Source: Bacillota bacterium
GTDB lineage: Bacteria > Bacillota > Clostridia > Christensenellales > Aristaeellaceae
Direction: 5' to 3'
DNA: 64,000 nt
NCBI GenBank assembly: GCA_023436585.1
Contig: JAEZIN010000022.1
Coordinates: 17,474-81,473, forward strand
The translations under genes and the position numbers were made by a program. A model generated the notes under the pieces. That model was not told where the DNA came from. It saw only the letters and a list, made by a program, of their open reading frames with translations, and ran no database searches. Shown here in pieces: positions 31,280 to 39,584 of this stretch (position 1 is the first letter of the stretch; each line of letters starts with the position of its first letter).

Positions 31280-32704
31280 ATGTACGGACTGCATATAGAC
31301 CGGGACTCGCCATTATCGATTGCCCGGCAATTAACCGGGCAGCTCCGCGTGATGATATTGAATGACCAACTGCCGGCGGGGACGAGGCTGCCCCCCACCA
31401 GAAGCCTGGCGGCGGAACTTTCTATCGCCAGGAATACCGCTTTGCAGGTGTACGAACAATTGATTGCCGAAGGGTACCTAAGCGGCCGGACAGGATCGGG
31501 CACGTATGTTGTCGCACTGAACCAAGGGGAGCCATCACCAGTTTATGATCGGAAGCCACGGGAACCCGGGGCGGAAAAAAGCGCGGCGGAGCAAGAGGAT
31601 ATGATTGCCTTCGAGGCCGGGGTTACCGATTACAGACATTTTCCAAGGGCTGCCTGGACAAAAGCCGTAAGGGACGCCATGACGGATATGCCGGAAGAGC
31701 GGTTTTCTTATTGCTCTGTATCCGGTGAGGAGGATCTGCGCAGGGAACTGAGCGCCTATCTGTACCGCACCAAGGATATCACCTGCAGCCCGGAGCAGAT
31801 CATCCTGCTGCCCGGCGCCACCAGCGGCGTGGATATCGCTTGCTGGGCGCTGAAAAGCACGCCAGTCGTTGCCATGGAGGATCCCTGTGTGCATTTCATG
31901 CGGCAGGCCTTTTTGCGCAACGGGTATCAAATACTGCCTATCCCGGTGGACGGACAGGGGATGCAAACGGAGAAGCTAGCAGACTTACCCCCCTTCGGTC
32001 TTGCGTACGTTGTGCCCTCCCACCAGTTCCCCACGGGGAACGTGCTGCCCATCCGCCGCAGGCTGGAGCTATTGTCCCATGCAAGAAAATGCGGTGCCTA
32101 CATCATTGAAGATGATTACGACAGTGAATTCCGCTATGAGGGGGAGCCGATCCAGACGCTGCGCCACCTTGACCCGGAACGGGTGGTTTACCTGGGCTCC
32201 TTCAGCAAGATTTTCTCTCCGACTCTGCGCATGGGTTACATGATCCTGCCATGGGATGTGCTGGACAAGGTGCGCTCGGCCATGGAATCCATCAACATGA
32301 CGGTGCCCGTGCTTTTGCAGCGTGCCTTGGCCGGGTTTTTGCGCAGTGGACAATTGGAACACCACATTTACAAAATGAAGCGGCTGTACGCAAAAAAGCG
32401 CCTGCTGCTCATCCGGGAGCTTCGGCGCGCGTTTGGGGAAGATATACACATCAGCGGGGAGAACGCGGGCATGCACATCATGGTAAGCTTTGAAAACAGA
32501 CCTCTTGGGCAGGAGGATTTCAACAACCTTCGCGCATGCCATGTGGAGGCCGAATGGTCGGAGGATTACGCGCTGGAAAAGGGCGTGCACGAAAGCGGCA
32601 TGATCCTGGGTTACGGCGCGCTGACGGAAGCTGAGATCATGGAGGGCGTGCGGCGGCTGCGCAAGGCGTTTCCAAACGGGCTGGATGCTCATTTTCCGGG
32701 ATGA
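31280..32704 (+). CDS. MocR-type PLP-dependent transcriptional regulator
   Basis: 474 aa. Residues ~8-75 are a GntR-type winged helix (LPPTRSLAAELSIARNTALQVYEQL, then GRTGSGTYV). Residues ~110-470 form an aminotransferase-I domain with the PLP lysine in GSFSKIFSPTLRMGY and the DDYDSEFRY cofactor-site motif. MocR proteins sense PLP or an amino-acid aldimine and usually control a neighbouring gene. The divergent neighbour here is metNI, about 250 bases away. GGGAGGG is 5 bases before ATG 31280. The 3' end overlaps the convergent gene by 16 bases. Confidence 0.93.
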   Translation: MYGLHIDRDSPLSIARQLTGQLRVMILNDQLPAGTRLPPTRSLAAELSIARNTALQVYEQLIAEGYLSGRTGSGTYVVALNQGEPSPVYDRKPREPGAEKSAAEQEDMIAFEAGVTDYRHFPRAAWTKAVRDAMTDMPEERFSYCSVSGEEDLRRELSAYLYRTKDITCSPEQIILLPGATSGVDIACWALKSTPVVAMEDPCVHFMRQAFLRNGYQILPIPVDGQGMQTEKLADLPPFGLAYVVPSHQFPTGNVLPIRRRLELLSHARKCGAYIIEDDYDSEFRYEGEPIQTLRHLDPERVVYLGSFSKIFSPTLRMGYMILPWDVLDKVRSAMESINMTVPVLLQRALAGFLRSGQLEHHIYKMKRLYAKKRLLLIRELRRAFGEDIHISGENAGMHIMVSFENRPLGQEDFNNLRACHVEAEWSEDYALEKGVHESGMILGYGALTEAEIMEGVRRLRKAFPNGLDAHFPG

Positions 32705-33261
32705 CTTTGGGCGGCCCGCGTTATTGCCACCATCCTTTCTGTGATGAACTTGATGGCGGCAAAGATGGCGATATAAATGGGGAAGGAATAGATATAGCGC
32801 CAGGTAAGCAGGCGGTACATGCCGATGTATACGGCAAGCGGCTCGCAGACAAAGGCCATAAGCGCGCCGGCTATGGTGCAGGCCAGTAAAAAAGGCGGCC
32901 ATTTGGGAAATTTCTGATACAGAATTGTGCCGATTGTCGGCAAAATGATGTAATCCACCGGCAGCAGCAGCGCCGTTTGCGGAAGAATGCGCACGGGGTA
33001 TTCCCACATCATGTGATCAGAAAGGCCGATATCCAAAAAGGTGGCCACCACATTCACAAGAAGGCCGAAAACGCTCATTTCCAGCAGCCGCTTTTTGTCT
33101 ATGACTCTCCACCAGATAATGATTGGTATGATGACCAGGGCGATGGAAATCCACCAAGTCGGCGTGAAGATTTCGCTTTCTAAGTAGTGCCTGATGAACA
33201 TATCGTTGAGCTGTTCCTTGAGCTGTATGATCTGTTCTTGCAGCTGGTCCGTACCGTTCAT
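32689..33261 (-). CDS. CBO0543-family membrane protein
   Basis: 190 aa with about five hydrophobic helices. It has the family pattern WWISIALVIIPIIIWWRVIDKKRLLE, the GLLVNVVATFLDIG block, and the late YIYSFPIYIAIFAAIKFITE helix. Function unknown; such proteins are common in endospore-forming Bacillota. ATG 33261 has GGGGGAG 6 bases upstream. It follows the next gene on the minus strand after 20 bases, so the two form a pair. Confidence 0.85.
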   Translation of the reverse strand: MNGTDQLQEQIIQLKEQLNDMFIRHYLESEIFTPTWWISIALVIIPIIIWWRVIDKKRLLEMSVFGLLVNVVATFLDIGLSDHMMWEYPVRILPQTALLLPVDYIILPTIGTILYQKFPKWPPFLLACTIAGALMAFVCEPLAVYIGMYRLLTWRYIYSFPIYIAIFAAIKFITERMVAITRAAQSHPGK

Positions 33262-33280
33262 CCGCAACTCCCCCTGAACA

Positions 33281-34549
33281 TTAAACCTCGCTTGTCAGGG
33301 TAAGCTTGCTCACCCCCAGGGCGCCATGTCTCCAGAGTATATCTTGCACCATATCCGATTGGATATCCCGGCACTCCACCAAAAGGACCACCTCCGTGGA
33401 TTTGTATGTTTTCTTGGACTTTTGATTCCGCTTCACCATGAAGAGCTTTATCACCAATCCGACGGCAAAGCCCAATCCTGTACCGATCAGTGCCCACAGT
33501 ACCGGTCCCCAGTATAGCAAGAAGCCATAAATTAGGCCAAATAGTGAGAATAGTGCAGCTAAAATGACCGGCAGGTCGATGAGGCTCAACTTGTCGGAGG
33601 CGTGCATACGGTCAAAGAGCATCCTGTCATCATTCTGCCTGTCCAACGGTACGGCCAGAATGGAATCCTTCGGGATGTTTTGCTTTTGCAGCGTTGATAC
33701 AGCGGCTTCCAGGTGGATGGTGTGTTCGAAGTTTGACACGATATACATACCGCGCTCACTCTCCTCCCTGATGTGAAAGGGCATCTTGAAGTTTTTACTT
33801 TGATACTCGCTTCTTAGAAACTTGGCTTGTTCCCAATTAAATAGATTGTTGCTTTCCACAGCATTTGTATATGCGTCGTAAAGTGCAAAGAAAAAGATGG
33901 AAGGTATATTCAATATCCATTGTTTGTTGGCAATTTCTTTTGCCAAATCGAACTGGCCTATCAGTGTATGGTGGATGGCGGGAAGCATTTTGGATTCAAT
34001 CGCAACAACAATCCACCAGCCCAGCAGGAAGAAAGCTACCACAATTCGATGGAGCAGCAGTTGTCCGACGCCAGGCGATATCATAGACCAAACCGCAGCG
34101 ACAAAAGGCGAGATTCTATCCAGCTGGTTGATACCCAAAGCATTCATGGTGAAGGGTTTCAGCGGAGCATCCTCCCGCGCGGCCAATACATACTGCATGT
34201 TCAAATCTACTGCGGAACGATGACTGTCCCAAATGGCAAACAAATACGTTGGAACATAAAGCAGCAGCCATTGCTTGTCCAGCACATTCTTTGCCAGTTC
34301 AAACTGACCTGTAAAGGTGTAAAAGATGGACAAGTTCATATGGGACATCAAATTGATGAGGACTTCCCATGTAAATAGAATCATTCCGCTGATATACTTT
34401 GAAAGAAGAAGATGGCCCATTCCTGGGAAAATGGCAGACCAGAGACCGATAATAACCGGGTCTCTCAAATGCATTTGTGTTGTTCCCAGAATGCTGACAT
34501 ATGCTCTTGGTCGGCGAATGCGAGGATTTTGCTGAGGGGATTGTGACAT
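33281..34549 (-). CDS. Membrane protein with an internal tandem duplication, unknown
   Basis: 422 aa. Residues ~32-118 and ~147-235 are clear copies of each other: each has a W-S-x-x-x-P-G-x-G-x-L-L start, a membrane helix, then GQF(E/D)LAK...KQW(L/I)L and a Y(L)FA(I/L)-W/Y-D segment. The C-terminal part (about 270-420) has an IVSNFEHTIHLEAAVSTLQ domain around two further helices and an acidic/basic tail, resembling a flavodoxin-free stress-protein-like sensor. A/T-richer than most neighbours. ATG 34549 follows AGGAG 12 bases upstream. Function is unknown; pairing with CBO0543 suggests a shared membrane role. Confidence 0.75.
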   Translation of the reverse strand: MSQSPQQNPRIRRPRAYVSILGTTQMHLRDPVIIGLWSAIFPGMGHLLLSKYISGMILFTWEVLINLMSHMNLSIFYTFTGQFELAKNVLDKQWLLLYVPTYLFAIWDSHRSAVDLNMQYVLAAREDAPLKPFTMNALGINQLDRISPFVAAVWSMISPGVGQLLLHRIVVAFFLLGWWIVVAIESKMLPAIHHTLIGQFDLAKEIANKQWILNIPSIFFFALYDAYTNAVESNNLFNWEQAKFLRSEYQSKNFKMPFHIREESERGMYIVSNFEHTIHLEAAVSTLQKQNIPKDSILAVPLDRQNDDRMLFDRMHASDKLSLIDLPVILAALFSLFGLIYGFLLYWGPVLWALIGTGLGFAVGLVIKLFMVKRNQKSKKTYKSTEVVLLVECRDIQSDMVQDILWRHGALGVSKLTLTSEV

Positions 34550-34623
34550 GGATTCGTTTCACTCCTAAGGCGGAAAAAATTTACAGCATTATTATGGCCG
34601 CGATTACAAAAATCAATTCCCAA

Positions 34624-34669
34624 AAAAGACAGGACCTCTTCGCCGCCAGGCAAAGAGGTCCTGTCTTTT
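34624..34669 (-). terminator. Strong terminator after the epimerase cluster
   Basis: A perfect 17-bp stem AAAAGACAGGACCTCTT / AAGAGGTCCTGTCTTTT with a 12-nt loop; on the minus strand it ends in six T. It closes the minus-strand operon at 34678-37476. Confidence 0.9.
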
Positions 34670-34677
34670 GGGAAGCT

Positions 34678-35547
34678 TCAACCGCCTATGATCCGTTTCA
34701 AATACACGAAGCCTGCCTCAATGGCAGTAAGCGTTTCCTCCATACCCTCAAATTCCAGGGACAGGAATCCATCGTAGCCTGCCTTTTTCAGGGTGTGCAG
34801 GCATTGCGCGATGGGGACCGAGCCGTGGCCTGCGATGGTGCCCCGCAGGTAATTGCCGCCACGCGAGCGGAACCAGCCCATACCGGGGTCTATTTGTGTG
34901 CCCGGCTTTATCAGAAAATCCTTGGCGTGCACGTGGAAGGCGTAGGGCGCCGCGATGCCAACCGCCCAGGCGCAATCCTGATCCACACAGGCGAAGTTGC
35001 CCATATCGATGAGCCAGCCGAAGTTTTCATGGCCCACCGCCAGGATCAGTTCCTCCACCCTTTGTGCGTCCTGCATCAAAAAGCCGTGGTTTTCCATGCA
35101 TGTGCGGATGCCCTTTGCCGCGGCGTACTCCGTTACCTCCCGGATGGCCGGCGCGGCGATGCGGATTACGTCGCGGTAGCTTTTGCAGTTTTCGTTCAGG
35201 CTTTTGGCAATGTCATGGCGCAAAAGGTTCGCGCCCAGGAGCGCGGCAATGTCCACGCAGCCTTTGAGCCTTTCCGTTTCCTTTTGAATGTCGCCGCCGC
35301 TGCCCAAAAGAAAATCCGCGGGAACGGTGTACGCACATATGGATAGGCCCAGGGAATCACAGTGCTTGCGCAGGGATAAGGCCAGTTCCTGGGTGGTTTT
35401 CTCCCCGCTGCCATATTGCAGGTCCAGCGGTATGAATTCCACCGCCTCAAAACCTGTCTTTTTCGCCAGGCTGCAAATATCGTAATAACTTGCCCCGGTT
35501 TTTTCCATATAGGTCAAATAGCTGTAGCTGGATACCGACAGGCGCAT
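34678..35547 (-). CDS. Sugar phosphate isomerase/epimerase (AP-endonuclease-2-like TIM barrel)
   Basis: 289 aa. Metal-binding residues of the xylose-isomerase-like fold are visible as MENHGFL (Glu near 148), DMGNFACV (Asp near 178), HVHAKDF (His near 200-202) and SLEFEGME near the C terminus. ATG 35547 has AGGAGGA 7 bases upstream. It is the last gene of a three-gene minus-strand cluster with a Gfo/Idh/MocA dehydrogenase and a second epimerase, which together suggest inositol- or rare-sugar oxidation/epimerisation. Confidence 0.9.
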   Translation of the reverse strand: MRLSVSSYSYLTYMEKTGASYYDICSLAKKTGFEAVEFIPLDLQYGSGEKTTQELALSLRKHCDSLGLSICAYTVPADFLLGSGGDIQKETERLKGCVDIAALLGANLLRHDIAKSLNENCKSYRDVIRIAAPAIREVTEYAAAKGIRTCMENHGFLMQDAQRVEELILAVGHENFGWLIDMGNFACVDQDCAWAVGIAAPYAFHVHAKDFLIKPGTQIDPGMGWFRSRGGNYLRGTIAGHGSVPIAQCLHTLKKAGYDGFLSLEFEGMEETLTAIEAGFVYLKRIIGG

Positions 35548-35558
35548 GTACATTCCTC

Positions 35559-36620
35559 CTATGATAGCACCACTTCATGACCAGTTCTTGCGGATTCGTA
35601 AATACCATCCAGGATTTTCATAATGGTCACGCCGTCCTCCGCGGGGCTTAGGCAGGGCGCTCCATTCCTGACGCAGTCCACGAAATGGGCAATCTCGTTT
35701 TGAAAAAGGCCCTCAAAGCTTAGCGATGTGCGCATGGGCAGCGTTACATCCGCCAGGTAGCCGTTCATTTCGGTATAGATTTCCAGCTCCGGCTCCAGCT
35801 TGGCCCCGGCTTTTGTGCCGAACAGCTCGATGCGGCCCACGGGCTTGGATAGGTTCAGGGAGAAACTGGCTTCCACCGTTACCACCGCGCCGTTGTCGTA
35901 GCGGATCATGGCGCTGGCCAGATCCTCCACATCGCAGATATCGTGGTCCGTGGCGCCGGCAGCCCTGTAGCCCGGATCACTTTTGGCATCCTTACGGTCA
36001 AACAGCTTCTGGAAGGTGGCGCCGTATACCGATACGGGCTTGGGGTTGCCCATGAGATACCTGGTCAGGTCGATGACGTGCACCCCCAGGTCGATGAGCG
36101 GGCCGCCGCCGGAGCGGGACTTGTCGCCAAACCAGCCGCCCGGGTTGCCCTTGCGGCGAAGGTAAGTAGCCTTGGCGTAGTAAATGTCGCCGAAAGCGCC
36201 CTGTTTGATGAAATCCTGCAATATGGCGCAGTCATTGCCGAAGCGGCGCACAAAGCCGATCATTAAAAGCTTGCCGCTTTCCTGGGCAGCGTTGAGCATC
36301 GCCTGGGCATCCTCGGCATTGGTGGCCATGGGCTTTTCGCAAAGCACATGCTTGCCGGCCTTTAGGGCGGCGATGGCCATGGGCGCGTGGGCGGCGTTCC
36401 AGGTGCAGACGCTGACGGCATCCAGCTCCTTAAGGCGAAGCATATCCTCCGCGCTGGTAAAAAGACGGGTGACATGAAACTCCTCGCCGCGCGATTGAAG
36501 CAGCGCTTCATCCAGATCGCACAGGGCGTAGATTTCCACACCGGGATGCTTTTTATAGGCGTTTAAATGCTCCAGGGAAATGGAGCCGGTGCCGATGACG
36601 CCGATCCTCAATTTTTCCAT
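35559..36620 (-). CDS. Gfo/Idh/MocA family NAD(P)-dependent oxidoreductase
   Basis: 353 aa. Rossmann motif GVIGTGSIS (7-15) with AHAPMAIAALKAGKHVLCEKPMA (EKP catalytic motif, Lys near 94), then GGPLIDLGVHVIDL (conserved His near 180). The C-terminal sheet domain is complete. Sits between two sugar epimerase genes with 12-14-base gaps. The substrate, probably a cyclitol or sugar, is not identifiable. Confidence 0.93.
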   Translation of the reverse strand: MEKLRIGVIGTGSISLEHLNAYKKHPGVEIYALCDLDEALLQSRGEEFHVTRLFTSAEDMLRLKELDAVSVCTWNAAHAPMAIAALKAGKHVLCEKPMATNAEDAQAMLNAAQESGKLLMIGFVRRFGNDCAILQDFIKQGAFGDIYYAKATYLRRKGNPGGWFGDKSRSGGGPLIDLGVHVIDLTRYLMGNPKPVSVYGATFQKLFDRKDAKSDPGYRAAGATDHDICDVEDLASAMIRYDNGAVVTVEASFSLNLSKPVGRIELFGTKAGAKLEPELEIYTEMNGYLADVTLPMRTSLSFEGLFQNEIAHFVDCVRNGAPCLSPAEDGVTIMKILDGIYESARTGHEVVLS

Positions 36621-36633
36621 TTGCGTGTCTCCT

Positions 36634-37476
36634 TCAAACCATAATGCCTTTCAAATAGTTCACGGCCCCCGCAATATCATGGTAGGGGTCTTCGCCCACT
36701 TCCCGCTCGATGGTGAGGAAGCCGCGGTAGCCGGTATCCCACAGCGCTTTGATAAAGCCGGGGAAATCCACATGCCCTTCTCCCAGGGGCAGCTCCTCAA
36801 AGGAAGGGGAGGTGACGATGGGGGATTCCACCACTTGGTAAACTTCCTCCGGGCTGCGGTAGTAATACCGCACCCCATCCTTGGCGTGGGTGTGGACGAT
36901 ATAATCCTTCAACGTATGCACGGCCTTTACGGGATCATCGCCTGTGACCATGACCAGGTTGGCGGGGTCAAAATTCACCGCAACGCCTTTGGAATGGAGG
37001 CCGTCCAGGAAGCCCTTCAACGTGGTGGCCGTCTCCGGGCCTGTCTCCACGGCAAAATGTGCCTGTACGCTGTCGGCATAGCGGCTCAGTTCTCCGCAGG
37101 CATCCTGCATGATGCGGTAGCGGGGATGGTTTTCATCCCCCGGGACAACGCCGATGTGGGTGGTAACGATGCTGGTATCCAGGTCCTTGGCCAGGTCGAG
37201 GATGCGTTTGGAGGCTTCGATGAGCCTTTTGTTCTCCTCCGGCCGGTGAAAGCCCATGCCCAGATCACCGCACAGGGCGCTGATCACAAGGCCGCTGCCG
37301 GCTACAAGTTTTTTGAATTCCCGGCGCTTTTCCGGCGTCATGCCATCCGGAGACAAATCTCCCTTGGTGGCATACACCTGTATGCCTTGCACATGGAGCT
37401 GCGCGGCCAGCTTCAAAGCTTCCGGAACGGGTTTTAAAAAGGAATCCAGCATCACACCGAGGGGAAAATGGGCCAT
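36634..37476 (-). CDS. Sugar phosphate isomerase/epimerase (second copy, TIM barrel)
   Basis: 280 aa xylose-isomerase-like barrel. Conserved acidic/His residues lie in FAVETGPE (Glu near 143), NFDPANLVMVTGDDP (Asp near 170), HTHAKDG (His near 199-201) and LTIEREVGEDP near the end. It is the first gene of the epimerase/oxidoreductase cluster, with AAAGGAGG before ATG 37476. It differs clearly from the 34678 paralog, so the two act on different intermediates. Confidence 0.9.
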   Translation of the reverse strand: MAHFPLGVMLDSFLKPVPEALKLAAQLHVQGIQVYATKGDLSPDGMTPEKRREFKKLVAGSGLVISALCGDLGMGFHRPEENKRLIEASKRILDLAKDLDTSIVTTHIGVVPGDENHPRYRIMQDACGELSRYADSVQAHFAVETGPETATTLKGFLDGLHSKGVAVNFDPANLVMVTGDDPVKAVHTLKDYIVHTHAKDGVRYYYRSPEEVYQVVESPIVTSPSFEELPLGEGHVDFPGFIKALWDTGYRGFLTIEREVGEDPYHDIAGAVNYLKGIMV

Positions 37477-37674
37477 GGGCAATCCTCCTTTAGGTATGCT
37501 TTGCTTTGTTGGGATAATACATGTGTTTGAAAATGCCTTCCCTGACCTTTATCATTCCACCATACAATAGCAGTGCGGTGCCCGCCTGTCAAGCGCGCCC
37601 GGAGCCGTGCGGAAAAATATTTCCGCCATCGAGAAAGGTCTGCGGGGGCAAGCGCAGGCGCGGCGCCCCGCTCG

Positions 37675-37703
37675 TTGTGGCTGCCATCAAACTATGGTAC
37701 AAT
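37675..37703 (+). promoter_or_regulatory. Promoter of the HAD-type gene
   Basis: TTGTGG, 17-base spacer, TGG-TACAAT (extended -10), 56 bases before the ATG. Confidence 0.6.
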
Positions 37704-37758
37704 ATGGATGTGTATGTACTTGTATGACGGACCGGCATTTTGTCGGAAAGGAGCGCTT

Positions 37759-38616
37759 ATGAAAACAACCCGGCCTATCATTGCGCTGATGTATGACTTT
37801 GACAATACGCTTTGCACTAAAGACATGCAGAATTACTCCTTTATTCCCGGCTTGGGCCTTGAACCGGACGCTTTCTGGGACATGTCCCGTGCTTTGGCCG
37901 AGGAAATGAAAATGGACAGAATCCTGGCCTATATGTACCTGATGGTGAAAAAGGCGGGGGAGAGGGAGCGGCCCATTCGACGGGAGGACCTGGTGGCACT
38001 GGGAAAGGATATACAGCTATTCCCCGGTGTGGAGGACTGGTTTTCAAGAATCAATGCCTATGGGGAAGCTTGCGGCGTTTCGATACAGCACTTCATCATC
38101 TCCTCCGGCTTGAAGGAGATTATTGAAGGATCGGTCATCGCCCGGCACTTCTCAGAAATATATGCCTGTGCCTTCCATTATAACGCGTCCGGTGTGGCAG
38201 ACTGGCCCGCGGTGACGGTGAACTATACCACCAAGACGCAGTTTCTGTTCCGTATCAACAAGGGTGTCCGGTTCATGTCGGAGGATGTGGAATTGAACAA
38301 GTTTATTCCAGAGGATGACCGGCCCGTGCCATTCCGTAACATGGTCTACTTTGGTGACGGGCTGACGGATGTGCCCTGCATGAAGCTGGTAAAAAACAAC
38401 GGAGGCAAGTCCATTGCCGTATATACCCAGAGGGAACAGGTGGAAAGCCTGCTTACGGACAAGCGGGTGGATTATATTGCCCGCGCCGACTACGGGGAGG
38501 GCGGGGAGTTGGACAAGCTGGTCAAGGCCATCATCGCCCATATGGCCTGCGGCGACGCCCTGACGAGAAAAAGCCGGGAGCAGGTGAAGCAGGCAGAGGA
38601 ACACCGCCTGGCATGA
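37759..38616 (+). CDS. HAD-superfamily phosphatase-like protein
   Basis: 285 aa. HAD motif I is MYDFDNTLC (Asp13, Asp15), motif II is the IISSGLKEIIEG serine (near 120), and motif IV is YFGDGLTDVPCMKLV. The insert between motifs I and II is helical. It resembles the haloacid-dehalogenase proteins of clostridia annotated only at superfamily level; a substrate cannot be given. AAAGGAG precedes ATG 37759. Earlier in-frame starts lie upstream of the promoter and were rejected. Confidence 0.85.
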   Translation: MKTTRPIIALMYDFDNTLCTKDMQNYSFIPGLGLEPDAFWDMSRALAEEMKMDRILAYMYLMVKKAGERERPIRREDLVALGKDIQLFPGVEDWFSRINAYGEACGVSIQHFIISSGLKEIIEGSVIARHFSEIYACAFHYNASGVADWPAVTVNYTTKTQFLFRINKGVRFMSEDVELNKFIPEDDRPVPFRNMVYFGDGLTDVPCMKLVKNNGGKSIAVYTQREQVESLLTDKRVDYIARADYGEGGELDKLVKAIIAHMACGDALTRKSREQVKQAEEHRLA

Positions 38617-38663
38617 AAGGATGGAATTTTCTGGGCATTTGGCAGCATGTTGAAATGGAGGGA

Positions 38664-38792
38664 CACGAAAACCCCCATCGGAAACAGCGTTTCCGGCGGG
38701 GGTTCCTCATTCCCATTCGACAAAAAATAGCAAAAAGCGCAATGGTTCAAAATGGAAACACCACTACGGATTGCCATGTTGTTCCGGCAAAA
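38664..38792 (-). ncRNA. Candidate sigma-D-dependent small RNA, divergent from the flagellar operon
   Basis: On the minus strand a perfect sigma-D -10 GCCGATAT (38806-38799) has TAAC 14 bases (or TTAA 15 bases) upstream. The resulting transcript of about 125 bases would end at the hairpin 38704-38670 with its TTTT. No ORF of note lies in it. A perfect 8-mer is expected once or twice by chance in a window of this size, so this is a candidate only. Confidence 0.3.
38670..38704. terminator. Terminator hairpin, better U-tract on the minus strand
   Basis: AACCCCC-AT-CGGAAAC pairs with GTTTCCG-GC-GGGGGTT around a 3-nt loop. On the plus strand (after the HAD gene) no T run follows; on the minus strand TTTT follows, which suits a transcript coming from the flagellar side. 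Confidence 0.6.
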
Positions 38793-38866
38793 CACTATAT
38801 ATCGGCCCGAATCGACAAATGTTAAGTGCTTTTGAGAAAAAAAGATGTTTTTTGGCGCAAAAAGTA

Positions 38867-38894
38867 TTGACAGTGAAAAGTAGAATGATATACT
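38867..38894 (+). promoter_or_regulatory. Sigma-A promoter of the flagellar operon
   Basis: Perfect TTGACA, 16-base spacer, TATACT. Transcription would start near 38901, giving a ~290-base leader that contains the c-di-GMP riboswitch. Confidence 0.8.
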
Positions 38895-38900
38895 AGTCAT

Positions 38901-39029
38901 GGATAGCAATGCATGGTATTTATACGGCGGTTGCCGGTCCCTGAAACAGGATCCGCCCTGCCGGCGGAGCACAAAAAGCAGACCGGGTTCTAACCTTCCG
39001 CCCCAAAAAACGGTAATAAAATATCGAAC
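38901..39029 (+). other. Flagellar leader upstream of the riboswitch
   Basis: About 130 bases with pairing potential (TGCCGG near 38930 with CCGGCG near 38959) but no second GEMM core or ORF that I can support. Confidence 0.4.
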
Positions 39030-39105
39030 GAAATGGCAAACTTACCGAACAAAAAGGTAAGGACGCAAAGCTAGAGGGTCTGAAATGACAGCCAGTTGCC
39101 GAAAA
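39030..39105 (+). promoter_or_regulatory. c-di-GMP-I (GEMM) riboswitch
   Basis: The aptamer has the consensus features: P1 GGCAA (39035-39039) with TTGCC (39096-39100), P2 CTTACC / GGTAAG, the core GGACGCAAAGC (39061-39071) and the second arm AGAGGGTCT...ACAGCCAG. It ends 90 bases before flgB. A T6 run follows at 39110-39115, consistent with a transcriptional expression platform, though only a weak hairpin is seen there. It should couple the whole flagellar operon to cellular c-di-GMP. Confidence 0.85.
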
Positions 39106-39192
39106 GGTATTTTTTGTTGCGCAAAATTCGGAAAATATTTCTAAATAATCTTCAAATATTACAAAAGAGTTAAAAAATGGGAGTGATTTTGC

Positions 39193-39582
39193 GTGGGCAG
39201 CATCCTGAACAACACCAGCGTGGAGCTTCTTGTAAAAAGCATGGACGCAGTGTGGCTTAGGCAGCAGGTGATCGCCAACAACATCGCCAATGCTGCCACG
39301 CCGGGCTATAAAAGCCAGCATCTGGAATTTGAGGAGCTGCTGGAAAAGCAGATACAAAGGACCGGGACCAGCGAGGAAGGCCTGCAAAAGGCCATAGACA
39401 GTGTGGAGCCAAGGGTCGTGCGCGATGAAAACACCGTGACCCAGGAAGACGGAAACAATGTGGACCTGGATTATGAGAACATCGAGATGGCCAGGGCGCA
39501 GATGCAGTACAGCTACCTTGCCAATTCCCTCAAGGCTCAAATCAACCGCCTCAAATACGTAATTACAGAAGGGCGTGGATAA
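39193..39582 (+). CDS. flgB: Flagellar basal body rod protein FlgB
   Basis: 129 aa proximal rod subunit. The rod/hook family motif ANNIANAATPGYKSQ lies at about 28-42, and the C-terminal helix (about 85-125) pairs with it in the rod. GTG start with GGGAG about 10 bases upstream. First gene of the flagellar operon, directly after the c-di-GMP riboswitch leader; flgC follows after 2 bases. Confidence 0.95.
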   Translation: MGSILNNTSVELLVKSMDAVWLRQQVIANNIANAATPGYKSQHLEFEELLEKQIQRTGTSEEGLQKAIDSVEPRVVRDENTVTQEDGNNVDLDYENIEMARAQMQYSYLANSLKAQINRLKYVITEGRG

Positions 39583-39584
39583 GG

